A stretch of DNA of 64,000 bases from Membranipora membranacea (taxonomy: Eukaryota > Bryozoa > Gymnolaemata > Cheilostomatida > Membraniporidae), in the NCBI GenBank assembly GCA_914767715.1, contig OU612070.1, forward strand, positions 1,195,501-1,259,500, in the 5' to 3' direction. Shown here piece by piece: positions 24,493 through 32,406 of the stretch; the stretch's first letter is position 1, and each line of letters begins with the position of its first letter. The notes under the pieces are model-generated. The model did not search any database, was not told the DNA's origin, and saw nothing but the letters and a program-made list of their open reading frames with translations. The position numbers and the translations under genes were made by a program.

Positions 24493-25091
24493 ATGGACAT
24501 ACAAAACTTTGGTGAAAAACAAACTGGAAAAGCCCTCCATCATGACATGCTCCCCAATGACGTAAGAATGCTGGTTGTTGGTCAGTCTGGTTGTAGCAAG
24601 ACCAATTTGGTGGTTAACCTGACAATGAAGAATATAAAATGGTCCAGGATGTACATGATTACCAACACCCCCGACCAAAAAATGTACGAGGTGCTAAGGA
24701 AACTGGAGGACAAGGATGTTTGTTATCACCCGGAGACTTGAGTCAAGAAATTTTTGAGGACATGCCTCTTATGAGCCTAGTTGAGTTTGATGACTTTATG
24801 GAGCTTATATTCTCTCAGGGCAGGCACCTGAAGGTTAATGCCATCTACATATCCCAAAAGTTTACTGAGACAAATTTGGTGATCCGACAAAATGCTAACA
24901 TATTGGTCATGTTTAACATTGACAAAAAGAGCAGAGAATGGGTGCACAACATGTATGGGTCAGCTGACATGGATATAAATGATTTAAAAAAAATTAAATT
25001 AGTGGATCGGGACTTTTTGGCTATTGTGCCGATGAACTGCAGGAGCAAAAAATACATAAACAATTTTGAGAGGTATATTTGTACTGAGTAA
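24493..25091 (+). pseudogene. FtsK/HerA-type packaging ATPase of the Polinton, frameshifted
   Basis: Starts at ATG 24493, directly after the preceding stop. The first 82 codons contain Walker A (LVVGQSGCSKTNLV) and end at 24741. The rest lies in another frame from about 24700 to 25091 and includes VEFDDFMEL, a candidate for the acidic Walker B region, then FSQGRHLKVNAIYISQKF, typical of the polytopic ATPase family that packages DNA into double-jelly-roll capsids. The segment between the two parts is shorter than in intact relatives I know, so a deletion may accompany the frameshift. Confidence 0.85.
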
Positions 25092-25163
25092 AATTTTGGT
25101 ACCCCTGAGTAAAATTTTGGTACCCCTGAGTAAAATTTTGGTACCCCTGAGTAAAATTTTGGT
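25086..25163. repeat. 21-bp tandem repeat, 3.7 copies
   Basis: Near-perfect copies of GAGTAAAATTTTGGTACCCCT start at 25086, 25107, 25128 and 25149. The unit contains the palindromes AAAATTTT and GGTACC. The array sits exactly between the ends of the convergent ATPase and integrase genes. Confidence 0.9.
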
Positions 25164-25165
25164 GT

Positions 25166-25191
25166 TTTGTAATACCCTTGGGTATTATAAA
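25166..25191. terminator. Hairpin between convergent Polinton gene groups
   Basis: TAATACCC-TT-GGGTATTA (25170-25187) is a perfect 8-bp stem with a 2-nt loop. Flanking TTTTG/TAAAA extends it with one mismatch. It lies between two convergent transcription units, so it may separate or terminate them. This is positional inference. Confidence 0.45.
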
Positions 25192-25203
25192 ACCTCAACT
25201 AAA

Positions 25204-26105
25204 TTAAATAACTTGTAATTCTTCTCTTACGTAACCTTGTTTCCCCCCACCAAAAATATAATACAATATGGGCTGCTCCGGTTTTATCAACACTTTTTCA
25301 AATGTGTGAGTTGTAACCGACCATATGGGATCCGTGGCTCTTTGCCTGTTGTCATCCTCCGCTTCACCCAACTTGTAAGGAAAACGTACGGTTGTACCTA
25401 TGGCTAACAGCTTTTCATCCTTTCCAACTGACCTGTGGTATGGGGTTGAGGACTCACCCTTTACCTCTGAAAGATTTATGGCATCAACTGGCTTCATACC
25501 TATGAGTCTGGTGGTCTCGTTGTTGATGGCTTTTACAACTGCCTGTAGCCTGTCAACCCATGCCGTGTTTCTCCCACCTTCAGAAATTTCATGATTGTAT
25601 TGGTAGCTGAATAATCTTTCAGCCAAAGTTTTGTTGAAGCGCTCAACCATAGCCTGATCCTTGTGTATATTCACTCTACCCGTACGAATAGTCGTGCCAT
25701 TGGCAGACAGAAGTTTCTTAACTTTACCCATAAATTCTCTCCCCGGGTCTACCATCAATTCTTTGGGGAAGTTGAGCTTACCCTTGTATATCTGAGCAAA
25801 AGCTTTGGCAACCCTTGATGCCTCTTTGGTTTTGAGAGGCCAAGCGGCTTTGTACCTGGATGCTACATCAATTGCTGTCAAGGCATATTTGTATCCCTTA
25901 TCATGTGGTAAAAATAGCAAGCCTGCCTGGTGGGCTTCATTTGGTCGTGTTAAATAAAACCTTGCTTGTGGTATAAATTCCAGATTGGCTGCTTTTTTAG
26001 CCACGCTCTAGCCTCCGATTCTTTTGCACCGGCGGTCTTGGCAAGCTTTTCCGCTGCAGCATAGCCCTTGCAGTAGCCGTTAGGAGAGTTATATATTTTC
26101 TCCAT
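25204..26105 (-). pseudogene. int: Retroviral-type (rve) integrase of the Polinton, N-terminally frameshifted
   Basis: DDE integrase of the element. The main frame (26004-25204, 266 codons) has YALTAIDVASRY with the first Asp, ELMVDPGREF with the second and DQAMVERFNKTLAERLF with the Glu. A C-terminal segment follows that ends in an SH3-like, chromodomain-free stretch. The true start is probably ATG 26105 in a different frame. That N-terminal piece (MEKIYNSPNGYCKGY, WLKKQ) runs into the main frame at a run of A near 25990, where a one-base indel is the likely break. The catalytic core itself is intact. It is the last gene of the leftward group. Confidence 0.9.
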
Positions 26106-26350
26106 TTATTGCTCGGTATAATAGTATGTCACATAAATGAGGTCTATCAGAGAAGACCCATCAGCAAGTCCATCCACTTCAAACACCAAATTCCAAGTTT
26201 AGACCTTTGCAAGCTATAGTTACTGCTGAAAACCTTATACGTTTCACCCGCTCCAAGAGTAAAGTTCATTCGCATCATAAACAAGTGAGGCGCTTGGTTT
26301 TGTCTGGCTGACCTCTTTTTAGGTAAACATACACAATAATTTTTTTGATG
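26106..26350 (-). pseudogene. Fibre-like head gene, third copy, broken
   Basis: The end (…YVTYYYTEQ, TAA at 26106-26108, adjacent to the integrase ATG) resembles the ends of the heads at 26650-26949 (VEWYYTEG) and 27236-27411 (LDWYYTEA). Upstream a different frame has FTLGAGETYKVF, like TIFALSPGMLYNFEV in copy 2. A frameshift therefore splits it. The 5' limit is uncertain. Confidence 0.6.
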
Positions 26351-26408
26351 ACCATATTGGATTCAACCTTCAACGGTCTAGAGAAAATTGGACAACCATT
26401 TCTACCCA

Positions 26409-26636
26409 TTAATTCCTCACCTTTGAGTTCACAAAATTGCTTCCGGTATAGGCTTGTTTCCCATATCCCCCCCCCCCACCAGTGCTCATCACAAGTTTCC
26501 CACCCACAGGGTCGGGTATTTTAGAGAGTTTGCCATCCAGCTCTCCCCTCAAGACGGACAACTTGTCATCAAATTCTACACGCAAGTCTTCAAAGTACAC
26601 ATCCGACTGGGCATTTCCAAAATAGTCGACTGGCAT
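26409..26636 (-). CDS. Fibre-like stalk protein, third copy
   Basis: 75 residues starting MPVDYFGNAQ after an AATAAATG start context. The sequence alternates charged heptads (FEDLRVEFDDKLSVLRGELDGKLSKI) with PVGGKLVMSTGGGG, matching the PSGDRILVSTVGG motif of the two other stalk genes. A coiled-coil or beta-helical stalk is plausible. Function in the virion is inferred. Confidence 0.6.
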   Translation of the reverse strand: MPVDYFGNAQSDVYFEDLRVEFDDKLSVLRGELDGKLSKIPDPVGGKLVMSTGGGGGYGKQAYTGSNFVNSKVRN

Positions 26637-26649
26637 TTATTAGTATTTT

Positions 26650-26949
26650 TTAACCCTCGGTATAATACCACTCAACTCGGAGGAACTCAATTACACCACC
26701 AAGGTTTGCCACGTTATCAATCTCCACCTCAAAATTGTATAACATTCCGGGGCTCAGCGCAAAAATTGTGGTGAGTTCTTTATAGTTTTTGTTGGCTTCT
26801 ATGGTATGCTCTTGTATAGTGGAGTAATTCGTACCATCAGCCGAATACACAATTTTTAATTTTCCAATTTTACTTTCTTGACCCGATTTAATTTTTGCAT
26901 CAAATATAAAAGTTGTGAGTGTTGTGGTGCAGGTGATCCTCCTATCCAT
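26650..26949 (-). CDS. Fibre-like head protein, second copy
   Basis: 99 residues, intact, starting MDRRITCTTTLTTFIF. Predominantly beta (IGKLKIVYSADGTNYSTIQ, LSPGMLYNFEVEI) and ending VEWYYTEG. The pattern suggests a small beta-sandwich such as a carbohydrate- or receptor-binding head. It lies just downstream of stalk copy 2, from which it is separated by only a few bases. No database family recognised. Confidence 0.6.
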   Translation of the reverse strand: MDRRITCTTTLTTFIFDAKIKSGQESKIGKLKIVYSADGTNYSTIQEHTIEANKNYKELTTIFALSPGMLYNFEVEIDNVANLGGVIEFLRVEWYYTEG

Positions 26950-26972
26950 TAGCAGCAGTTACTTAATGTTAT

Positions 26973-27215
26973 TTATAAATTTTGTTTTTCAAGAGAGTTT
27001 TTTACCGTTAGCTGGTTGTCTGGTCTAACAGAATTGGGTGTAAGTGTAGACTCTTCCATGTCACCACCTACTGTGGAAACCAGGATTCTGTCACCAGAGG
27101 GATTGGAAAGCTTTGAAACCTTGTTACCGGTAAGCTGAGATTCAACCTCATCCAGAATCTCATTAATGTCATTAACATTTTCAAAATAATTTACAGCCAT
27201 GTTATTTATCATACA
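26973..27215 (-). CDS. Fibre-like stalk protein, second copy
   Basis: About 80 residues. The preferred start is the Met of MINNMAVNYFENVND, because the same string opens copy 1; the open frame extends further upstream to 27254. It contains a coiled-coil-like DINEILDEVESQLTGNKV followed by one PSGDRILVSTVGGDMEES unit, then diverges. It is shorter than copy 1, which has several such units. Confidence 0.6.
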   Translation of the reverse strand, partial: CMINNMAVNYFENVNDINEILDEVESQLTGNKVSKLSNPSGDRILVSTVGGDMEESTLTPNSVRPDNQLTVKNSLEKQNL

Positions 27216-27235
27216 CGGTAAATGTAATTTATTTA

Positions 27236-27411
27236 TGCCTCTGTGTAGTACCAATCAAGATGAATCCCAGCAAGGACATTAGCAAGATCCACCTTTTGAT
27301 GTGTGGTGGTCCCTTCACGAGCTGATATCACAAAATTGTAAATAGTCCCAGGGAACAGTGTGAAGTCTGTGGTAATGTTCTTATAGCTTTCATTAGCACG
27401 CAAGATCATAT
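27236..27411 (-). pseudogene. Fibre-like head gene, first copy, partial
   Basis: An open frame of 58 codons (begins MILRANESYKN, ends LDWYYTEA) matches the C-terminal half of head copy 2 (ANKNYKELT … VEWYYTEG). The N-terminal half (27412-27560) is present in other frames with stops, so the gene appears broken. Confidence 0.55.
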
Positions 27412-27571
27412 TATTTATAAATGCTTAATAACCACCATTATTGGTGGTTGTGCCAACTGAAAAATTTATAATCTTGTCATCTTGACCCGCATTAATCTGT
27501 AAGTTAAAAATAAATTTTTTAAACCTGGTGGCATAGGTAATAATCCTAGGTTTAAGCCATATAATACCATT

Positions 27572-28120
27572 TTAGGCTGTAAGTTCCTGAACAGAGGAAT
27601 AAATGGACTCCTTCAGTCTGGGCCCTCTTAACAAGGCTGGTGTGAGTGCAGACTCTTCCACATCACCATCATCCTTGAAAACCAACAGCCTGCCACCATG
27701 TGGGGATGTTATTTTATCCAACTTGTTGTTTATGACACTCGGAGTGATTACCGACTCTTCCATGCCACCATCATCCTTGGAAACCAGGATTCTGTCACCA
27801 TGTGGGGTTGTTATTTTATCCAACATGTTGTTTATGACACTCGGAGTGATTACCTACTCTTCCACGTCACCATCATCCTTGGAAACCAGCAGCCTATCAC
27901 CATGTGGGGTTGTTATTTTACCCAACTTGTTGTTTATGACACTCGGAGCAATTACCGACTCTTCCATGTCACCACCTACTGTGGAAACCAGGATTCTGTC
28001 ACCAGAGGAATTGGAAAGCTTTGAGACATTGTTACTGGTAAGCTGGAACTCAACCTCATCCAGCACCTCATTAATATCATTCACATTCTCAAAATAATTT
28101 ACAGCCATGTTATTTATCAT
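27572..28120 (-). pseudogene. Fibre-like stalk gene, first copy, with tandem repeats and one stop
   Basis: Opens MINNMAVNYFENVND like copy 2, then DINEVLDEVEFQLTS and four to five tandem units of about 35 residues built on KITTPHGDRLLVSKDDG and EESVITPSVINNKLD, ending SSVQELTA. A TAG at 27851-27853 interrupts an otherwise open single frame of 183 codons. The repeats look like triple-beta-spiral or collagen-free fibre shafts, in which repeat number sets shaft length. This is inference from pattern only. Confidence 0.65.
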
Positions 28121-28134
28121 ACACGGTAAATGTC

Positions 28135-28400
28135 AAGCATAAATCTGTCTGGATCTTTTCCCTTGATCATGACTTCCAAAAATCCCAAGCATGCATGCCC
28201 ACACAAGGGTGGATCTTGGCTGTTCTGAATATCCAAGTGGTTATATTATTCTATCACCTGTTTTCCAACCTTATCAAGAAATTCCTCTGGGGGTGGCAAC
28301 CCATAGGTATCAAAGTAAATGTTTTTGTACCAGGCTGTCTAGTGTGTGCCAGGCCCCGTTAAATCATCCAAGTTTAATACCCCACACTTTTTGAACCTGA
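28135..28400 (-). pseudogene. Adenain-like cysteine protease remnant
   Basis: In a frame different from the gene upstream, FKKCGVLNLDDLTGPGTH carries the LDD…GxGTH motif with the active-site His of adenovirus-type maturation proteases. It is immediately followed by an in-frame TAG. Past it come YFDTYGLPPPEEFLD and, after another stop, NSQDPPLCGHACLGFLEVM with the catalytic Cys in CGxxCL. The region is about half the length of an intact adenain, so the N-terminus is missing or merged with the upstream ORF. Such proteases mature capsid proteins. Confidence 0.75.
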
Positions 28401-29027
28401 TGCCGTTGATACCATAATGTCTTTGGCTTTGTTAACTTCTGATTTTGACAAGCCATTACCCAGGAGAGTAGGCAACAGGGAAGCTAACAGGGAAGCTGCC
28501 AGGGATGCCATAAATCCACCGGTATTTTTGGGGGATATTAGTCCATTAATTTCTTCAGGGTTAAGTTCCACAGTTATGTTTCCACCCCTGTAAGGTTTCA
28601 GCTCAAGCCCTCTACCCTTGGGATAGAGATTCAGCTCAAGCCCTCTGCCCCTTCTCTTGTCATCACCCGCAGCCTTCCTCAAGAGTTTATTAGCGCCATA
28701 ATTGGCCGCCCTTGAGAGTGCTCCAGTGTCAACCGCGGGTCCTACAGTTTTTGCAATGGGTGCACTGACCTTCATTGCGGGCCCAATTAGTTTCAGGAGA
28801 GCACCCAAAAATCCTCCTTCAGCCTTCATGTAAGTAAGCTGTTTTTTGCTAAATTTTATCGGCTGACCTGTATGCAATCCTTCCAACTGTCCCTTTGTGA
28901 GGTATACAGGTACATTACCACTAGGGCTATATTTGACAAACGACAACGGCTCACCACTTCCCACAGCCTTTGATAGCCTCTTCACCTGACACTCAGTCAA
29001 GCCTATATTCACTTTTGTGTTAGACAT
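28374..29027 (-). CDS. Minor capsid candidate with amphipathic Gly/Leu segment
   Basis: 217 residues, starting MSNTKVNIGLTECQVKRL. Two copies of an LTxxQ…L motif (LTECQVKRLSKAV, LTKGQLEGLHTGQ) are followed by GGFLGALLKLIGPAMKV, an amphipathic stretch like membrane-lytic minor capsid proteins (adenovirus pVI-like), then a basic segment (DDKRRGRGLEL twice) and a Gly/Leu-rich end. The last residues may be out of frame, because the protease remnant overlaps its 3' end in another frame. Role assigned by analogy. Confidence 0.65.
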   Translation of the reverse strand: MSNTKVNIGLTECQVKRLSKAVGSGEPLSFVKYSPSGNVPVYLTKGQLEGLHTGQPIKFSKKQLTYMKAEGGFLGALLKLIGPAMKVSAPIAKTVGPAVDTGALSRAANYGANKLLRKAAGDDKRRGRGLELNLYPKGRGLELKPYRGGNITVELNPEEINGLISPKNTGGFMASLAASLLASLLPTLLGNGLSKSEVNKAKDIMVSTASGSKSVGY

Positions 29028-29098
29028 GTTTCTTTGTATTTATTATATACACTGGTTTTCTATAGGAAAAACCATCGAAAACCAAAACTAACTGTGAC

Positions 29099-30191
29099 CT
29101 AACGAATTTTTGCATTCATCTTCTTTCCATCACCAGAGAAAGACAGCTCCCGGTCAGCAAGCATTGTGGCGTGCACTCTGTAGTATGGTACGGTATGGTC
29201 TGCCCACCGATTTGTCTGGAAAACTCACTGAATAGGGCAACCTGGGGTGTGGGGTGCCATTAACCTCCAGTGATATATCAGTCAGAGCACAAGAGTCAAA
29301 TATCCCATTGTTACCTTCCTGGGTACCTTCCTTATCCCTTAGTCTAAACGCTATAAAGACATGCCTCGGATGGTCAGTCTTGCTAAACTGTGTAGTATCC
29401 CAGCTGATAGCCGTTGAGTTGTCAAATGCCTTGTCAAAATACTTGAACTGTTGAAATGGGGTTATCATCTCCTTTCCACTGTTCATGAACTTGAATAGCT
29501 TCGCTTGACTCTCTGGGCTGGGTATTACTCGAGGCATCCATAGGCTCAATCCCGTGAGCTTGACTCTTGCCGCATCCACATCATTCTTTCTATACAGCAC
29601 ATTGTCCTGGCTAGTACCTTTTTCTAGCTCCAGGGTTTGAGTCACACCATACAGAGTTTTGTTAACACCCCTGGCAAAACCAAAAACATGTGACAAAGGA
29701 ATGCAGAGATCAAACTTCTTATGAGCCTTTCGTGTTACAAAGCCGGTGTTTGTGTCTTCAGTATCATTACCCCCAGTGTCCTTGGCCACCATCACCTGCT
29801 CACCCATGTAGTTCACATAGTCATCCGAATAGTTCACCAGGGACGTCACCAGTGAGGCTTCTCCAGGCTTTTCAATGGTCTCTACAGCTTGGTTGTCAAT
29901 CTTATAGGTTGCTTTCTCAAACAGGTGGAGGGGGCCGTTATTAACAAACCCTACCTTATCAGCTGCAGCATAAGAGGAGTCATCAGCAGCCTTGACAATT
30001 TCACCAGTCATTTGTAGGTATGCTTCACTGGGGAGTGTCCACTGATCAGTATAGTCAACGGTGAACCTATGGTTATTATCCATGTCAGGGTTTGATATTT
30101 TTATTTCATAGTATTCCATTGCATCAACCGAAGTGTCTTCCATTGGTCTCTTATCCAGATTACAAAAATCTGCAGTTACTTTAGTTGCCAT
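29099..30191 (-). pseudogene. Major capsid protein (double jelly-roll) of the Polinton, 3' frameshift
   Basis: The frame 30191-29154 encodes 345 residues beginning MATKVTADFCNLDKRPMEDT, beta-rich throughout, with motifs shared by invertebrate Polinton MCPs (YEIKISNPD, GPLHLFEKATYKID, IPLSHVFGF, FRLRDKEG, DISLEVNG). It is the expected trimeric capsomer protein. The last approximately 30 codons appear in another frame ending at TAG 29099-29101, which points to an indel near 29200-29215. Otherwise it is the best preserved of the core genes. Confidence 0.8.
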
Positions 30192-30268
30192 TGTTCTATT
30201 TATTATATAAACATTTTTTTTTATATAAACATTTTTTTTTTATCATACCAACAAAAGAAACCTTAAAC

Positions 30269-30415
30269 CTACAGTTTTTTAAAAACTCTATCCACCACCG
30301 AGCTTCGGGGGTCAACAAACCTTAGCACCTTCTTATGGTTGCCAGAGACAATGCCATTACCAATATATCTGGGATATCCGGATCCTCTGACATACACTTT
30401 GCGCATTTTCTTCAT
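30269..30415 (-). CDS. 48-residue basic protein
   Basis: ATG at 30415, TAG at 30269-30271. The sequence opens MKKMRKVYVRGSGYPRYIGN and remains Arg/Lys-rich to the end. It lies between MCP and penton-like genes in the same orientation. Tiny basic proteins in this place in related viruses can be DNA-condensing core peptides; that role is only analogy. The frame is intact. Confidence 0.55.
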   Translation of the reverse strand: MKKMRKVYVRGSGYPRYIGNGIVSGNHKKVLRFVDPRSSVVDRVFKKL

Positions 30416-30420
30416 CTTAT

Positions 30421-31089
30421 TTACTTAGGTTTAAAATGTAGTTTTACTGATAATTTTTCACTCCCATTGTCAATAAGACGGTTATCCTGATCGGTGAGCC
30501 ATACCCTAATCTCCTTGATGAATGTAGTCCTCACAGGGGAGTAAGAACGCTGACGTGGCTCAATATTTACTTTGTATCCAGGAGGTACAGCGGGGTAAAA
30601 GCTTGCCAGCACAGTTTGCTCTGATAGCCTGTCACTTGACTCTGCCGTGTAAACACCTTTAACAATATTACAGTGATCTAAAATTTCATTCACATTTGCT
30701 ATGTTCACCTTTTGGGGAGAAGTATGTGTACCGTGAGTCAAGTCTCCTGTGGACCAGCCAAGAATGCCTTTGATTGTTGATTCTCCAATATTCACTACAC
30801 GATTGGAAGCAGTCACATCTATTACACTCTTCAATGTGCTGGAGTTGCTCCCAGTCGAAATGCTTTGTCACTCCCTTTGCATGCCATACGCACCTGGTGG
30901 AAAAGTAATGGTATTTTGTACAACCCCTATGGTGTACTTCAGCTCATTATTGGTGGCATCAATATTTGGCCAAGAGTAGTATGTTGAGAGGGCTTGCAAG
31001 GCAATCTTATATTCACCTTGTATGGGATCATTAAGCTCAGCTTTCAAGCTGGTTCCAGTACCACTTAGAATAATAGTTTTCTCATCCAT
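30421..31089 (-). pseudogene. Penton-like minor capsid protein (single jelly-roll), frameshifted
   Basis: Two adjoining frames. 31089-30868 starts MDEKTIILSGTGTSL and includes IALQALSTYYSWPNID. 30834-30421 continues with NIVKGVYTAESSDRL, FYPAVPPGYKVNIEP and VWLTDQDNRLIDNG. The VPPGYK…DQDxxL(I/V) arrangement is the hallmark of Polinton minor capsid (penton base) proteins. A frame change lies between 30834 and 30870. The start context is AATAAATGG. Confidence 0.8.
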
Positions 31090-31099
31090 TTATTGTACA

Positions 31100-31759
31100 T
31101 TAAAACAACTCTTCCAGCTTAGAATATTGACCCTTGTTGATATGCCCTCTCTTCAAGAGTTTCTTATTGATGTCTTGAGCCTCATTAATTAGCTCAAGGC
31201 TGGTGTTCCCCGCATTCTTGGAGGCAGCCAATATGGATAGGCGGTCAGCAAGACCCTCTCCAACTGCAAAACTCTCATCATTTGCATCAGTGTCCATAGT
31301 AGGTGAAAGGGTTCCATCCTCCACTTCAAATTCACTTGGGGTCACTTCAAATTCACTTGGGGTATCCTCAGTTTCATTTGGGGTATCTTCAAATTCACTT
31401 GGAGACTCTTCAAATTCACTTGGGGTATCCTCAGTTTCATTTGGGGTATCATCAAATTCACTTGGGATATCCTCAGTTTCAGGTCCATCTCTCACAGGAG
31501 TCAACATCCATTGTATAGTGTCTGAATTGCTAGCATAAAATTCATCAAAATTGACAAGTCTGGTCTTGAACTTTTCTGTCTGCATATTAACAGGGAGCAG
31601 GTCAAGGTTTTCACCATTTTGACCATAAAATACGAGGGACTCCACCACTCCATATTTTTTCATTTTTGCAATTGGTGTTTGACATATTCCATCCTTATTC
31701 AAAACCAAAAATGTGTTAAATAGATCGTTGTCATGATATATATCCAAAACAGATCGCAT
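31100..31759 (-). CDS. Polinton protein with acidic TPSEFE/TPNETE repeats
   Basis: 219 residues, intact. The N-terminus (MRSVLDIYHDNDLFNTFLV) is globular. Residues of about 95-145 are an acidic repeat array made of 8-residue units (DTPSEFE, DTPNETE, ESPSEFE), and the C-terminus is helical (LINEAQDINKKLLKRGHI). The DNA repeats of about 24 bp (31320-31490) could vary in number by slippage. Function unknown; its place beside the penton gene suggests a virion component or scaffold. Confidence 0.65.
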   Translation of the reverse strand: MRSVLDIYHDNDLFNTFLVLNKDGICQTPIAKMKKYGVVESLVFYGQNGENLDLLPVNMQTEKFKTRLVNFDEFYASNSDTIQWMLTPVRDGPETEDIPSEFDDTPNETEDTPSEFEESPSEFEDTPNETEDTPSEFEVTPSEFEVEDGTLSPTMDTDANDESFAVGEGLADRLSILAASKNAGNTSLELINEAQDINKKLLKRGHINKGQYSKLEELF

Positions 31760-31813
31760 ATATTGGTTTCGCTTTCAATTTTCAAATGGGATTTTTCGCA
31801 GCTGTAAAAATAT

Positions 31814-32026
31814 TCAGCTTACGTCTTCTTTTGGTAGTGGAAGCTTTTTGGTGACCACCTTAGAAGTCTTTTCAATCGCTTCCACAATGGGAGCAACAAT
31901 GGGCGCTGCTTGTGCCTGAGTCAGCTGATCTTTCAGTGCAGCCTTATTTTTTTCTTTCAAAAAATGTTGCCCTGCCAGATGCTTTTCCCTGGCAAGATTT
32001 TCGTCGAGTTGTATTTTCTCATCCAT
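31814..32026 (-). CDS. Small helical Polinton protein
   Basis: 70 residues starting MDEKIQLDENLAREKHL, strongly charged and helical, with an Ala/Pro linker (QAQAAPIVAPIVEAI) and a basic end. It is the first gene of the leftward group and has the AATAAATGG start context. Family not recognised. Confidence 0.55.
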   Translation of the reverse strand: MDEKIQLDENLAREKHLAGQHFLKEKNKAALKDQLTQAQAAPIVAPIVEAIEKTSKVVTKKLPLPKEDVS

Positions 32027-32070
32027 TTATTGTTGGGTAAAATTAGCCAGCAATATTTTCACCAGCTGAG

Positions 32071-32400
32071 GGGAAATAATTGCATTGTATCCATAAGCCC
32101 TACGGGAGCTTATGGGTACACTGAGTACAAATATGGAATGTAAAGAAGCATATTTTTGGCAGGATCCATATGGGGCTGTGTTTCCACACACAATCTGCCG
32201 GTCTCAGAGAGAGCGGGATGCGCTTGCCCATATCATACTTTTCCCTATTTATTATACTAAAATAATCTTTAACCCTCGATTGTCAAAAATATTAACTTTT
32301 CTTTTTTTGAGGAGGGGAAAATTTCTCCAAAGTTCAAAATTTCTCCTCCAAAATGGTGGGGCAAAAAATCTGGGGCAGATCAGACTTTTTTCATACTACT
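32071..32400 (-). repeat. Polinton right terminal inverted repeat
   Basis: Reverse complement of 19351-19666, about 330 bp. It contains GGGGAAATAATTGCATTG at its inner end and TCATACTACT at the tip. About 10 extra bases (TGGGGCAGAT…) lie near the tip relative to the left arm. Confidence 0.92.
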
Positions 32401-32406
32401 CCTAGA

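Larger units (their letters stand above)
19345..32406. mobile_element. Maverick/Polinton, complete but decayed (13,050 bp)
   Basis: The element is 19351-32400. Its ends read AGTAGTATGA and TCATACTACT, flanked by CCTACA (19345-19350) and CCTAGA (32401-32406), a 6-bp target duplication with one mismatch, as expected for Polintons. It encodes protein-primed DNA polymerase B, retroviral-type integrase, packaging ATPase, an adenain-like protease remnant, major capsid protein and a penton-like protein, the defining Polinton set, plus a PLA2-domain gene. Genes form two convergent groups meeting near 25100-25200: PolB to ATPase rightward, capsid genes and integrase leftward. Frameshifts and stops in PolB, ATPase, PLA2, integrase, protease, MCP and penton show inactivation. 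At 13 kb it is on the short side for the class. Confidence 0.95.

Noticed and set aside
25086-25163. Possible CRISPR-like array
   Set aside because: Head-to-tail repeats with no spacers, in an animal genome.
24845-25198. Minus-strand ORF with GVPKFYS repeats
   Set aside because: Created by the 21-bp DNA repeats, antisense to the ATPase; not a protein family.
27603-28097. 164-codon plus-strand ORF with repeats
   Set aside because: Antisense to the stalk gene repeats; open only because of the periodic sequence.
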